Source: Gordonia phthalatica
GTDB lineage: Bacteria; Actinomycetota; Actinomycetes; Mycobacteriales; Mycobacteriaceae
Reading direction: 5' to 3'
DNA length: 64,000 nucleotides
Assembly: GCF_001305675.1 (NCBI RefSeq)
Contig: NZ_CP011853.1
Location: 2,542,001 to 2,606,000, forward strand
Each line of letters begins with the position of its first letter. The first letter of the stretch is position 1. A program made the translations under genes and the position numbers. Below the pieces are notes generated by a model that was not told the origin of the DNA, searched no databases, and saw only the letters and a program-made list of their open reading frames with translations. Below are positions 36,580-45,194 of this stretch, in pieces.

Positions 36580-38631
36580 GTGAAGTCATCATCCATGCGG
36601 CGTCGTCTGACGTCGGTTCTCATCGCCGTGCTGACCGCGCTTCCGCTGGTCGCGGCACCCGTCGGCACGGGTCGCTCCGATGCCGCCGTCTACGGTGCGC
36701 TCGCCGCGCAGTGGACGCGCACTCACGACGGCAAGCAGAAGTACGGCGGCTACTCGGTCAAGCCCGACGTCCCGATCCGCATGTCCGACGGCACCGTGTT
36801 GCGCGGCAACCTGATCCGCCCCGTCGGCCGCGACGGCAAGCCGGTGAGCACCAAGCTGCCGACCATCGTGAACATGACGCCGTACACCAAGATGGTCAGC
36901 GCGCTGGCGTCCGAGGTGATGAACTATCCGGTCCTGGTCCCGCAGTTGATCGACCTGCTCAACGGCATCAACCTCCGCGGCACGGTTCTGTCCGGCTACA
37001 ACGAGCTCGTCGGTGCACTCCGCGGCGGACTCATCCAGACCTTCGCCTACGACCCGCAGCTGATCAAGAGCGGCTACAACATGCTGGTCGTGGACGTTCG
37101 CGGCACCGGCTTCTCCCAGGGCACGTGGCAGGTCTTCGGCGATCGCGAACGCAAGGACACCGTCGAGGTGGTCGACTGGGCGGCCAAGCAGCGCTGGTCC
37201 AACGGCAAGATCGGCATGGCAGGCGTCTCCTACTCGGGCATCAACCAGCTGCAGGCCGCGTCCGACGACCCGGGCAAGCTCGGGGCCATCTTCCCCGTCG
37301 TCCCCGGCGCCGACCTGGTCCGCGACATCATCGCCCCCGGCGGCGGCCTCGGATTCGGCTTCCTGCTGCCGTGGCTGACCCTGGTGAACTCGTCGAAGAT
37401 GATCCCGAACATCGCGTCGATGCTGAACGGCACCTTCGACTGGAAGTGGCTCGCCGACCGGATCAAGGATCCGCTGACCTACTTCGACGTGCTGATCGAC
37501 GCGCTCGCGACCCGGAACGTGAAGGACTTCGCCCCCAAGACCCGCGACATGATGACGGCGAACTCCGCACGGCGGAAGTCGCTGTTCACGGACGTGAACC
37601 GGGTGCAGACGCCGACGTTCGCGATCGGCGGATGGAACGACCTGTTCACCAACTCCGAATCGCGTCTGCTCAGCGGACTGTCGCAGCTGCCGAACGCGCA
37701 GAAGAAGCTCATCATGGATGACGGCTACCACATCACCTCCAGCTCGAACTTCGGGCAGAAGGGGCACCCGCCGCGCATCGACGTCCTCGCCCGCGCCTGG
37801 TACGACCGGTGGCTCAAGGGCATCCACAACGGCATCGACCGGTACTCGCCCGCCACGCTCGCCTCCGAGCCGACCGGGAACTTCCTCCAGGGCGACACCT
37901 ATCCCCTGCCCGGATACACCTACCAGCGGCAGTACCTGCGCGGCACACCGTCGCGCACCGTGAACACTCCCGTCGCCGGCGACGGCTCGCTCAGCTCGGC
38001 CAAGCCGACCCGTCGCGCCACCCGCGAGGTGAAACCCGGCCTCTCGACGCTGTGCGACCGCGACGCCGCACAGGCCGCCGCGGGTGTCACGATCCTGTTC
38101 GACTTCTGCGGTAAGGACACGCGCCTGTCGGAGGTGGCCGCGCAGACGTTCACCGGCAAGCCGGTCTCGTCGCTGACCCGCATCAGCGGCACGCCGGTCG
38201 TCCACCTGCGGCAGCGCCTGAAGGCGACCGACGGGTACTGGCATGCGACGGTCAACATCGTCTCCCCGGACGGTCGGTCGCAGATCGTGTCGATGGGCCA
38301 GCTGATGGTGTCGCTGCGCGGCGTGGACGCGTCGAAGAGCACGTACGCCCCGAACGGCGACCTCACCGATCCGTTCCTGTACCTGTCGCTGGATCACTAC
38401 AGCAAGGTGCGCCCCGGTCAGATCCTGGACATCGACATCCCGATGTCGGCCACGCAGGCCGCGCTGAAGCCCGGTGACCGCCTGCGCGTGGACCTGTACT
38501 CGTTCAACTTCCCGAAGTCGGTGCCGCTGGGTCCGGGGCTGTGGTCGTCGCAGCTGCGCCCCCAGTACATCGAGATCGATCCGGCGAATCCGAGCTGGGT
38601 CAACGTGCCGCTGTCGAAGGCGATTCGATGA
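36580..38631 (+). CDS. Secreted CocE/NonD-family alpha/beta hydrolase
   Basis: 683 residues from GTG 36580 (GGGGAGGA upstream). Signal peptide of about 36 residues (MRRRLTSVLIAVLTALPLVA then APVGTGRSDA), so it is exported. Hydrolase core: VVDVRGTGFSQG and nucleophile Ser217 in AGVSYSG. A late TFAIGGWNDLF precedes the X-Pro peptidase C-terminal jelly-roll domain (VVHLRQRLKATDGYWHATV). Members hydrolyse esters such as cocaine or acylated peptides; the substrate here is unknown. Overlaps the cutC start by 4 bases. Confidence 0.88.
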   Translation: MKSSSMRRRLTSVLIAVLTALPLVAAPVGTGRSDAAVYGALAAQWTRTHDGKQKYGGYSVKPDVPIRMSDGTVLRGNLIRPVGRDGKPVSTKLPTIVNMTPYTKMVSALASEVMNYPVLVPQLIDLLNGINLRGTVLSGYNELVGALRGGLIQTFAYDPQLIKSGYNMLVVDVRGTGFSQGTWQVFGDRERKDTVEVVDWAAKQRWSNGKIGMAGVSYSGINQLQAASDDPGKLGAIFPVVPGADLVRDIIAPGGGLGFGFLLPWLTLVNSSKMIPNIASMLNGTFDWKWLADRIKDPLTYFDVLIDALATRNVKDFAPKTRDMMTANSARRKSLFTDVNRVQTPTFAIGGWNDLFTNSESRLLSGLSQLPNAQKKLIMDDGYHITSSSNFGQKGHPPRIDVLARAWYDRWLKGIHNGIDRYSPATLASEPTGNFLQGDTYPLPGYTYQRQYLRGTPSRTVNTPVAGDGSLSSAKPTRRATREVKPGLSTLCDRDAAQAAAGVTILFDFCGKDTRLSEVAAQTFTGKPVSSLTRISGTPVVHLRQRLKATDGYWHATVNIVSPDGRSQIVSMGQLMVSLRGVDASKSTYAPNGDLTDPFLYLSLDHYSKVRPGQILDIDIPMSATQAALKPGDRLRVDLYSFNFPKSVPLGPGLWSSQLRPQYIEIDPANPSWVNVPLSKAIR

Positions 38632-39372
38632 CCGCCGCACTGGAGATCGCCGTCCAGGACGTCGCCGGCGCGGTGATCGCCCGGGACGGCGGCGCCGACC
38701 GGATCGAACTCTGCGCCGCCCTCGGCGCGACCGGCGGACTGACGCCGTCGCCCGGCCTGATCTACGGCGCATCGGCGGTCGGGATCGATGTCCACGTCCT
38801 GATCCGCACTCGACCGGGCGGTTTCGTCTACACCGACGACGAACTGACCGTGCTGGTCGCCGATGTGCAGGCTGCGGTCCGGTTCGGCGCGAGCGGCGTG
38901 GTGGTCGGCGCCCTGCGGCCGGACGGCTCGCTGGATCCGGCGGGGACACGTCCTGGTCGATGCGGCCCGGGCGGCTGAGCAGGCGGCCGGTCGGGCCGTC
39001 GACGTGACCTTCCACCGCGCCATCGACGCGGCCGCCGACCCGGTCGCCGCCATCACCGCGCTCGGAGACCTGGGCGTGAACCGGGTCCTCACGTCGGGCG
39101 GCGCAGCGAAGGCGGGTGACGGCCTGGCCGTGCTGCGTGCGTTGGTCGCGGCGGACACCGGCGTGCAGGTGATGGCCGGCGGCGGAGTGGCCGTCGATGC
39201 GATTCCCGCGATCCTCGCCACCGGGGTGCACGCGGTGCACCTGTCCGCCAAGGCGACGATCCCCGATCCGGGCGCTGCCGGCCCCGGCGGCGGCACCGCG
39301 TCCGAGTTGGAGGTCACCGACCCCGCCCTCGTCGCGGCGGCAGCCGCCGCACTTCGCACTACCAACGCGTAG
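38628..39372 (+). pseudogene. cutC: CutC-family protein, frameshifted
   Basis: ATG 38628 opens a CutC TIM-barrel (LEIAVQDVAGAVIARDGGAD, IELCAALGATGGLTPSPG) that runs normally to about codon 105. It then shifts frame at the G-run 38942-38945 and would end at 38978. Removing one G restores the reading PAGHVLVDAARA, followed by VDVTFHRAID, NRVLTSGGAA and VMAGGGVAVDAI to the stop at 39370-39372. The whole would be about 247 residues. Either a true one-base insertion or a homopolymer sequencing error. Overlaps the hydrolase stop by 4 bases. Confidence 0.85.
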
Positions 39373-39429
39373 AACCTCCGAGAATCGGACATCCGCCTCG
39401 GATGTCTCGCTGTACGCGTTGGTAGTGCG
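39355..39429. terminator. Double-hairpin region between cutC and the tesB-downstream gene
   Basis: Outer perfect 17-base arms (39355-39371 and 39413-39429) enclose an inner 8-base stem GACATCCG-CCT-CGGATGTC (39388-39406). The left outer arm is made of the last cutC codons. Serves both convergent genes. Confidence 0.7.
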
Positions 39430-39433
39430 AGAT

Positions 39434-40045
39434 TCAGCGGAGAAGCGCGCCGCCGCGGAGGGTGTCGGCGGTGGCGAGCGCCTCGAACGACTTACCGATC
39501 CGCACGGTGTAGAGGTTGGCGACCGGAACGTCCTCGACTTCGAACGAGACGAGGCAGATCCCGCTCTTGAGGGCCGTGAAATCGCCGAGGGTCGAGGATC
39601 CGTACACCTCGCCCGTCCGGGCGTCCACGATCGTCACAGGCGAACCGACTGCCACGTCGGTGACGAAGGGCTTGGCGCGCGTCGCGCAATCCACCTCGAC
39701 CGCGCCGGACGCGGTGAAGTACGACGACGAGATGACACCGAAGACGAGCGCACCGATCGCCCCCACCACGAACGCCACCCCGACGATCAGACTGCCGAGG
39801 CGGATCCCGATCTTCCACTTGCGCTGCCAGCGCTTCGGCGGCAACGGCGGCCCGGGCGGCAGAAAGAACCGCACCTCGGGCTGCGGCATGTCCGAATGCG
39901 AGTGCTCGGACGGTGCGACGCCGGCCGCCGCGGCAGAGACGAGCTGGGGCTCGGAGTCCGAACGGTCGGCCGGTGTCTCGGGCTCGGTGTCCGGCTGCTG
40001 GGGGTCGGCACCCGGTTGTTCTTCGGGGATCGACGGATGGTCCAT
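39434..40045 (-). CDS. Pro/Glu-rich single-pass membrane protein, function unknown
   Basis: 203 residues from ATG 40045. A disordered acidic Pro-rich N-terminus of about 65 residues (MDHPSIPEEQPGADPQQP) is followed by a basic stop (LPPKRWQRKWKIGIR), one transmembrane helix (about 83-107) and an outside domain of about 95 residues. I do not recognise the domain. It starts one base after the tesB stop and so is co-transcribed with tesB. The layout resembles the protein at 880-1728, but no sequence similarity is obvious. Confidence 0.7.
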   Translation of the reverse strand: MDHPSIPEEQPGADPQQPDTEPETPADRSDSEPQLVSAAAAGVAPSEHSHSDMPQPEVRFFLPPGPPLPPKRWQRKWKIGIRLGSLIVGVAFVVGAIGALVFGVISSSYFTASGAVEVDCATRAKPFVTDVAVGSPVTIVDARTGEVYGSSTLGDFTALKSGICLVSFEVEDVPVANLYTVRIGKSFEALATADTLRGGALLR

Positions 40046-40046
40046 C

Positions 40047-40946
40047 TCAGCTCCGCGGCGGGAAGTACTTGATGAGCGCTTCCTGCACGACGGAGGTGGC
40101 CAGGGTGCCGTCGCGCATGAAGAACCGGCCGGAGCCGATGCCGCGCGATCCGGCGGCGACGGGCGACTCGGTCGCGTAGAGCATCCACTCGTCGAAGCGG
40201 AACTCGCGGTGGAACCACATGGAGTGGTTGACGGTGGCCGCGAAGAGCCGGTCGATGCCCCACGACAGTCCGTGCGTGGTGATGATCGAGTCGAGGACCG
40301 TGGTGTCCGACGAGTACGCCATCGCACCCACGTGCATCAGCGGATCGTCGGGGAGCTTCCCGTCGGCCTTCATCCAGGCGCGGTTGTGGTTCAGCTTCTC
40401 ACCGGTCCCCTTCATCACCCAGGTCGGGTCGTTCGCGAAGCGGATGTCGACCGGATGCAGGGCGTTGACGAAGGCTTCGATCTTGTCCTCGTAGCCCTTG
40501 AAGTGCTCGTCGATCTTGGGGAGTTCCTCCGGGTATGGGACCTCGGGGATCTCGACGGCGTGCTCGAGGCCCGCCGAGTTGTCCTGGAAGGCGACGAGCA
40601 TCGTGAAGATGACCTCGCCGTCCTGCTTCGCGGTGACCTGGCGGTTCGCGAAGGCGCGTCCGTCGCGGTAGCGGTCGATGTGGTACTCGAGCGGTTTGGT
40701 GACGTCGCCGCCGCGGATGAAGTGCGCGTGCAATGCGTGGACGGGCGGATTTCCCTTCACGATGGTGCGGCCGGCGGCCACCACTCCCTGGCCGAGGAGT
40801 TGCCCGCCGAAGGTCCGTGCCATCACCTGATCGGGATGCTGCCCGATGAAGAGGTCGTCGTCGACGCGCTCCACGTCGAGAAGCTCGATCAGCTTGGCGA
40901 GATCGGCGGAATTGGTCACGTCGTGATCTGGGGTGCCGTCGGTCAT
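40047..40946 (-). CDS. tesB: Acyl-CoA thioesterase II
   Basis: 299 residues from ATG 40946, preceded by GGGAG. Double hot-dog thioesterase: ARTFGGQLLGQGVVAAGRTI, HALHAHFIRGGD, RDGRAFANRQV, and in the second half MAYSSDTTVLDSIITTHG and VNHSMWFHREFRFDEWMLY. It cleaves fatty acyl-CoA to free acid and CoA in the cytoplasm. Adjacent to pyk, as tesB2 is in mycobacteria. Confidence 0.93.
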   Translation of the reverse strand: MTDGTPDHDVTNSADLAKLIELLDVERVDDDLFIGQHPDQVMARTFGGQLLGQGVVAAGRTIVKGNPPVHALHAHFIRGGDVTKPLEYHIDRYRDGRAFANRQVTAKQDGEVIFTMLVAFQDNSAGLEHAVEIPEVPYPEELPKIDEHFKGYEDKIEAFVNALHPVDIRFANDPTWVMKGTGEKLNHNRAWMKADGKLPDDPLMHVGAMAYSSDTTVLDSIITTHGLSWGIDRLFAATVNHSMWFHREFRFDEWMLYATESPVAAGSRGIGSGRFFMRDGTLATSVVQEALIKYFPPRS

Positions 40947-41012
40947 GGCTCCCACACTATGTCAGCGGTGCCGCGGAGCACGTTCTCCCCCGCCGCACCG
41001 CCGACGACTCCG

Positions 41013-42446
41013 TCAGTGGTCCTGTTCGCCGATGCGGTGGACGTGGATGAAGTTGGTGGATCCGATGACCGACGCGGGGGCGCCGGCGATGATGACGACG
41101 GTGTCGCCCTTAGCGACGCGTCCCTTGCTGAGCAGGATCTCGTCGACCTGCTCGATCATCGAGTCGGTGTCCTTCATGCGCGGGACGAAGTGTGAGTCGA
41201 CGCCCCAGCTGAGCGCCAGCTGGTTGTGCGTGGCCTCGGTGGCGGTGAAGCCGATCAACGGCACACGCGCGTGCAGTCGGGCGATCCGTCGGACGGTGTC
41301 GCCGGATTCGGTGAAGCCGATCATGGCGACGGCGTCGAGGCGCTCGGCGATGTCGCGCGCGGCGTAGGTGACGATGCCGCGACGGGTGCGCGGGACGTGG
41401 GTCAGCGGCGGAACGTCGCGGGTGCCGTTCTCGACCGCCGTCACGATCCGACTCATGGTTCGCACAGTCTCGTGCGGGTACTTGCCGACCGAGGTCTCAC
41501 CCGACAGCATCACGGCGTCGGCGCCGTCGAGCACGGCGTTGGCGACGTCGGAGGCCTCGGCGCGGGTGGGGCGCGAGTTCTCGATCATCGAGTCGAGCAT
41601 CTGGGTCGCGACGATGACCGGCTTCGCGTTCTCGCGCGCCATCTGAATGGCACGCTTCTGCACCAGCGGAACCTCTTCGAGAGGCATCTCGACGCCGAGA
41701 TCACCGCGGGCCACCATGATGGCGTCGAACGCCAGGACGACGGCTTCGAGGTTCTCAATCGCTTCGGGCTTCTCGAGCTTGGCGACCACGGGCACGCGGC
41801 GTCCGACGCGGTCCATCACCTCGTGCACCAATTCGATGTCGGACGGGCTGCGGACGAACGACAGGGCGACGAGGTCGACGCCCAGGCCGAGCGCGAACTC
41901 CAGGTCGGCGATGTCCTTCTCCGACAAGGCCGGCACCGAGATGTTCATGCCGGGCATCGACAGGCCCTTGTTGTTGCTGACGGTGCCGCCCTCGGTGACG
42001 GTGCAGACGACGTCGTTCCCGTCGACGCTGTCGACGACCAGGCCCACCTTGCCGTCGTCGACCAGGAGTCGGTCGCCGACCGCGGCGTCCTGCGCCAGGT
42101 TCTTGTACGTGGTGGAGACCCGGTCGTGATTGCCGATCACGTCGTCGACCGTGATCCGGACCTGTTCTCCGGCGTTCCAGTCGACGGCGCCGTTGGGGCG
42201 GCCGTTGTCCTCGAACTTGCCGAGTCGGATCTTGGGTCCCTGCAGGTCGGCGAGGATGCCGACCGCGTTGCCCGTGCTCTCACCGGCTGCGCGGACGGTC
42301 TTGTAGACGCTCTGGTGGTCAGCGTGCGCGCCGTGGCTGAAGTTGAGGCGCGCGACGTTCATTCCGCATTCGACGAGCTCAGTGATGCTCTCCAGAGAGC
42401 TGGTAGCGGGTCCGAGGGTACAAACGATCTTGGTTCGACGAGTCAC
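41013..42446 (-). CDS. pyk: Pyruvate kinase
   Basis: 477 residues from GTG 42446. TIM barrel with RTKIVCTLGPATSS at the start, NFSHG, LADLQGPKIRLG, catalytic Lys in VAKLEKPEAIENL, and MVARGDLGVEMP. The C-terminal allosteric domain follows (VPLIGFTATEATHNQLAL). It converts phosphoenolpyruvate and ADP to pyruvate and ATP. Gap of 9 bases to lgt upstream on the same strand. Confidence 0.97.
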   Translation of the reverse strand: MTRRTKIVCTLGPATSSLESITELVECGMNVARLNFSHGAHADHQSVYKTVRAAGESTGNAVGILADLQGPKIRLGKFEDNGRPNGAVDWNAGEQVRITVDDVIGNHDRVSTTYKNLAQDAAVGDRLLVDDGKVGLVVDSVDGNDVVCTVTEGGTVSNNKGLSMPGMNISVPALSEKDIADLEFALGLGVDLVALSFVRSPSDIELVHEVMDRVGRRVPVVAKLEKPEAIENLEAVVLAFDAIMVARGDLGVEMPLEEVPLVQKRAIQMARENAKPVIVATQMLDSMIENSRPTRAEASDVANAVLDGADAVMLSGETSVGKYPHETVRTMSRIVTAVENGTRDVPPLTHVPRTRRGIVTYAARDIAERLDAVAMIGFTESGDTVRRIARLHARVPLIGFTATEATHNQLALSWGVDSHFVPRMKDTDSMIEQVDEILLSKGRVAKGDTVVIIAGAPASVIGSTNFIHVHRIGEQDH

Positions 42447-42455
42447 GCTCTAAGG

Positions 42456-44324
42456 CTAGCGGTCTTCCTCCGGTGTGTCGCCTTCGTCTGTCACCTCGGT
42501 CGAGCGGGATTCGTCACTCGATTCGGGATGCCCGGAATCGGTGGTCTCGGCGCGGCGGATCTCGATCGATCCGGCTGAGCCGCCCGGGTTCTGCTCGACG
42601 ATCGAGATGCCGCCGAGTTCCTCGTCGTCGGCGGGGACGACGGTGTATCCCTGCGACGACACCGAGTCGACGATTGCGGGTTCGCGGCCCGGGATCACGC
42701 GCCCAGTCGGCGCGTCGACAGGTGCTTCCTCGGCAGGTGCTTCCTCGGCAGGCGCTTCCTCGACTGGTGCTTCCTCGTCCGACGGCTCGGCGGGAGGTGC
42801 GTCCTCTTCCGAGTCCTCCTCGTCCGACGGCTCGGCCGAGTCCGCGGGGGTCTCGTCGCTTTCGTCGGAGGTGTCGTCGGCTTCGGCGGAGGTGTCGTCG
42901 GCCTTCTCGTCCTCGAGGTCTGCAGCCGAGTCGTCGGGAGTCTCGGGTGCCGGGTCCTCGGCGTCGACGTCGGTGTCATCGACGGCCTCGTCCTCATCGA
43001 CGGGCTCGCCGTCAGCGGTCGGCTCGTCGTCGGCCGCATCGCCACCGGTCAGCGGTTCGGCCGATGCGTCGTCGGGACCGTCGTCTACCGCGTCGTCACC
43101 GGACTCGTCATCCGAGGCGGCGACGGCGTCGACCGCAGCGGCGGCACCGCCGACCGCCACGACGCCGGCTGCCGGCGCCTTCGACTCGTCGGCATCGACA
43201 CCGTCGTCCGCATCGCGGTCGACATCGTAGAAATCATCGTCGGCCGGCTCGCGCTCGTGGAAGTCGTCGTCCTCGAGATAGTCGCTGTCGTCCGCCTCAT
43301 CGTCGTAGTCGTCGTCATCGGCAGTGTCGTCGTCGACGTCGTCGGACTCGACCTCGTCCTCGTCGTCCTGCAGTTCCGGCGGGATGTAGCCGACGGCGCC
43401 CTCGTCGGCGAGCTCCTCCGCACGATCGGGCCAGTACATCGACAGCCCCTGTTCGCGGCCCTTCGGCGCCATCACCACGTAGAGCGCGGCGCACAGGAAG
43501 ACGATCGCGGCGGTGAAGAGGTTGATGCGGATGCCGAAGATGTGAGTCGCGAAATCGTCCCGCATCAGTTCGACGCCGAACCGTCCGACGCAGTATCCGG
43601 CGACGTACATCGCGAACAGGCGGCCGTGGCCGATCTTGAACTTCCGGTCGATCAGCACCAGCAGCAGCACGATCAGGATGTTCCAGACCATTTCGTACAG
43701 GAAGGTCGGATGGACGATCGTCGCCACGTTGCCGGTGGAGACGCCGTCGATCAGCTTGTACGAGATCTGCCCGTCGCTGTTGACGCGGTCGAAGATCTCC
43801 AGGCCCCACGGAACGTCGGTCGGACGTCCGAACAACTCCTGGTTGAAGTAGTTGCCGAGCCGGCCGATGGCCTGCGCGAGGAGGATCGCGGGCGCGATCG
43901 CATCGCCGAACGGGGGCAGTTTGATGCCCATGTTGCGGGCGCCGATCCAGGCGCCGACGGCACCGAGCGCGACGGCGCCCCAGATGCCGAGACCGCCGTC
44001 CCAGACGCGGAACGCGGCACCGAGCCCCTTGCCGCCGGGGCCGAAGTAGGTCTCCCAGTCGGTGAGCACGTGGTACAGGCGCCCGCCGACGAGGCCGAAC
44101 GGGACCGCCCACAGCGCGACGTCGATGACCTCGCCCGGTTGGCCCCCGCGCGCCTGCCACCGTCTGCTGCCCCACCAGACGGCGACGACGATGCCGACGA
44201 TGATGCAGAGCGCGTAGGCGCGGATCGGCACGGGGCCGAGGTGCCACACGCCCTGCGAGGGGCTCGGGATGAAGGCGAGGACGGTTCCGTCAGTCACAGG
44301 TGCCACAGTATCGTGCAGCGGCAT
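42456..44324 (-). CDS. lgt: Prolipoprotein diacylglyceryl transferase with long acidic tail
   Basis: 622 residues. The first about 310 are the seven-helix Lgt enzyme that adds diacylglycerol to lipoprotein Cys residues (GGRLYHVLTDW; signature IGRLGNYFNQELFGRPTD). The remaining about 310 residues are almost wholly Asp/Glu/Ala/Pro/Ser, strongly acidic and disordered, with the short tandem repeat EEAPVEEAPAEEAPAEEAP. Mycobacterial Lgt also has a C-terminal extension, but this one doubles the protein. GTG 44297 (VTDGTVLAFIPSPS) is an equally good start. The lipoproteins in this window would be its substrates. Confidence 0.92.
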   Translation of the reverse strand: MPLHDTVAPVTDGTVLAFIPSPSQGVWHLGPVPIRAYALCIIVGIVVAVWWGSRRWQARGGQPGEVIDVALWAVPFGLVGGRLYHVLTDWETYFGPGGKGLGAAFRVWDGGLGIWGAVALGAVGAWIGARNMGIKLPPFGDAIAPAILLAQAIGRLGNYFNQELFGRPTDVPWGLEIFDRVNSDGQISYKLIDGVSTGNVATIVHPTFLYEMVWNILIVLLLVLIDRKFKIGHGRLFAMYVAGYCVGRFGVELMRDDFATHIFGIRINLFTAAIVFLCAALYVVMAPKGREQGLSMYWPDRAEELADEGAVGYIPPELQDDEDEVESDDVDDDTADDDDYDDEADDSDYLEDDDFHEREPADDDFYDVDRDADDGVDADESKAPAAGVVAVGGAAAAVDAVAASDDESGDDAVDDGPDDASAEPLTGGDAADDEPTADGEPVDEDEAVDDTDVDAEDPAPETPDDSAADLEDEKADDTSAEADDTSDESDETPADSAEPSDEEDSEEDAPPAEPSDEEAPVEEAPAEEAPAEEAPVDAPTGRVIPGREPAIVDSVSSQGYTVVPADDEELGGISIVEQNPGGSAGSIEIRRAETTDSGHPESSDESRSTEVTDEGDTPEEDR

Positions 44325-44387
44325 CGCGCTCTGTCACCGCCACTGCCCGATCGGCCGAAAACCTACTGGGCCGTATCGCGGATTCGA

Positions 44388-45194
44388 TCAGCGGCGAGCG
44401 CGTCGCACGCCCCCGGCGAGGTCGGAGACCACTGCACCGACCGCGTCGAGGCCCTTCTCGACCGCGGACACGATGGCCGAGCCGACGATCACGCCGTCGG
44501 CGTAGGCGCCGATCTCGGCGGCCTGGTCGCCGTCGCGGACACCGAGACCCACACCGATCGGGATGTCGGAGTACTCGCGGACCCGGGCGCACAGTTCGGG
44601 TGCGGCGTTGGAGACTCGATCACGGGCACCGGTGACACCCATCGTCGACGCCGCGTAGACGAAGCCGCTGCAGTTGTCGAGGGTCATCGCCAGCCGTTCG
44701 GGAGTCGACGACGGCGCGACCAGGTAGATCCTGTCGAGTCCGTGCGCCTCCGAAGCCGCGTACCAGTCGTCGCCCTCCTCGGGAATCAGGTTGGGCGTGA
44801 TGAGGCCGACGCCGCCTGCGGCTGCGAGGTCGCGGGCGAAGGCGTCGACGCCGTACTTGAGGATCAAGTTCCAGTACGTCATGACGACCGGCTGCGCTCC
44901 GGCTGCCGCGACGGTCTCGGCGGCGGCGAAGACGTCGCGGACACGCGAGCCGTTCTCCAGTGCCTTCATCGCCGCGTTGGCGACCGTCGGGCCGTCCATC
45001 ACCGGGTCGGAGTACGGGATGCCGATCTCGACGATGTCGCATCCGGATTCGACCATCGTCTTCATGACCGCGAGAGAGTCGTCGACCGTCGGGTACCCGA
45101 CCGGCGTGTAGCCGATCAATGCGGGACGGTTCTCCGCCTTGCAGGCCGCGAAGGTGGCGCCCAGGCGAGAGTCGGGGGCGGACTTCGGGCTCAT
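44388..45194 (-). CDS. trpA: Tryptophan synthase alpha chain
   Basis: 268 residues. TIM barrel releasing indole from indole-3-glycerol phosphate: LIGYTPVGYPTVDDS, catalytic Glu in IVEIGIPYSDPVMDGPT, GVGLGVRDGDQAAEI. Its start overlaps the trpB stop by 4 bases (ATGA). Last gene of the trpC-trpB-trpA segment; lgt follows as in mycobacteria. Confidence 0.97.
   Translation of the reverse strand: MSPKSAPDSRLGATFAACKAENRPALIGYTPVGYPTVDDSLAVMKTMVESGCDIVEIGIPYSDPVMDGPTVANAAMKALENGSRVRDVFAAAETVAAAGAQPVVMTYWNLILKYGVDAFARDLAAAGGVGLITPNLIPEEGDDWYAASEAHGLDRIYLVAPSSTPERLAMTLDNCSGFVYAASTMGVTGARDRVSNAAPELCARVREYSDIPIGVGLGVRDGDQAAEIGAYADGVIVGSAIVSAVEKGLDAVGAVVSDLAGGVRRARR

Noticed and set aside
42475..43230. 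Ser-rich open frame on the plus strand opposite the lgt tail
   Set aside because: It is the antisense of Asp/Glu codons (GAC, GAG read as GTC, CTC or TCG), a pure composition effect.
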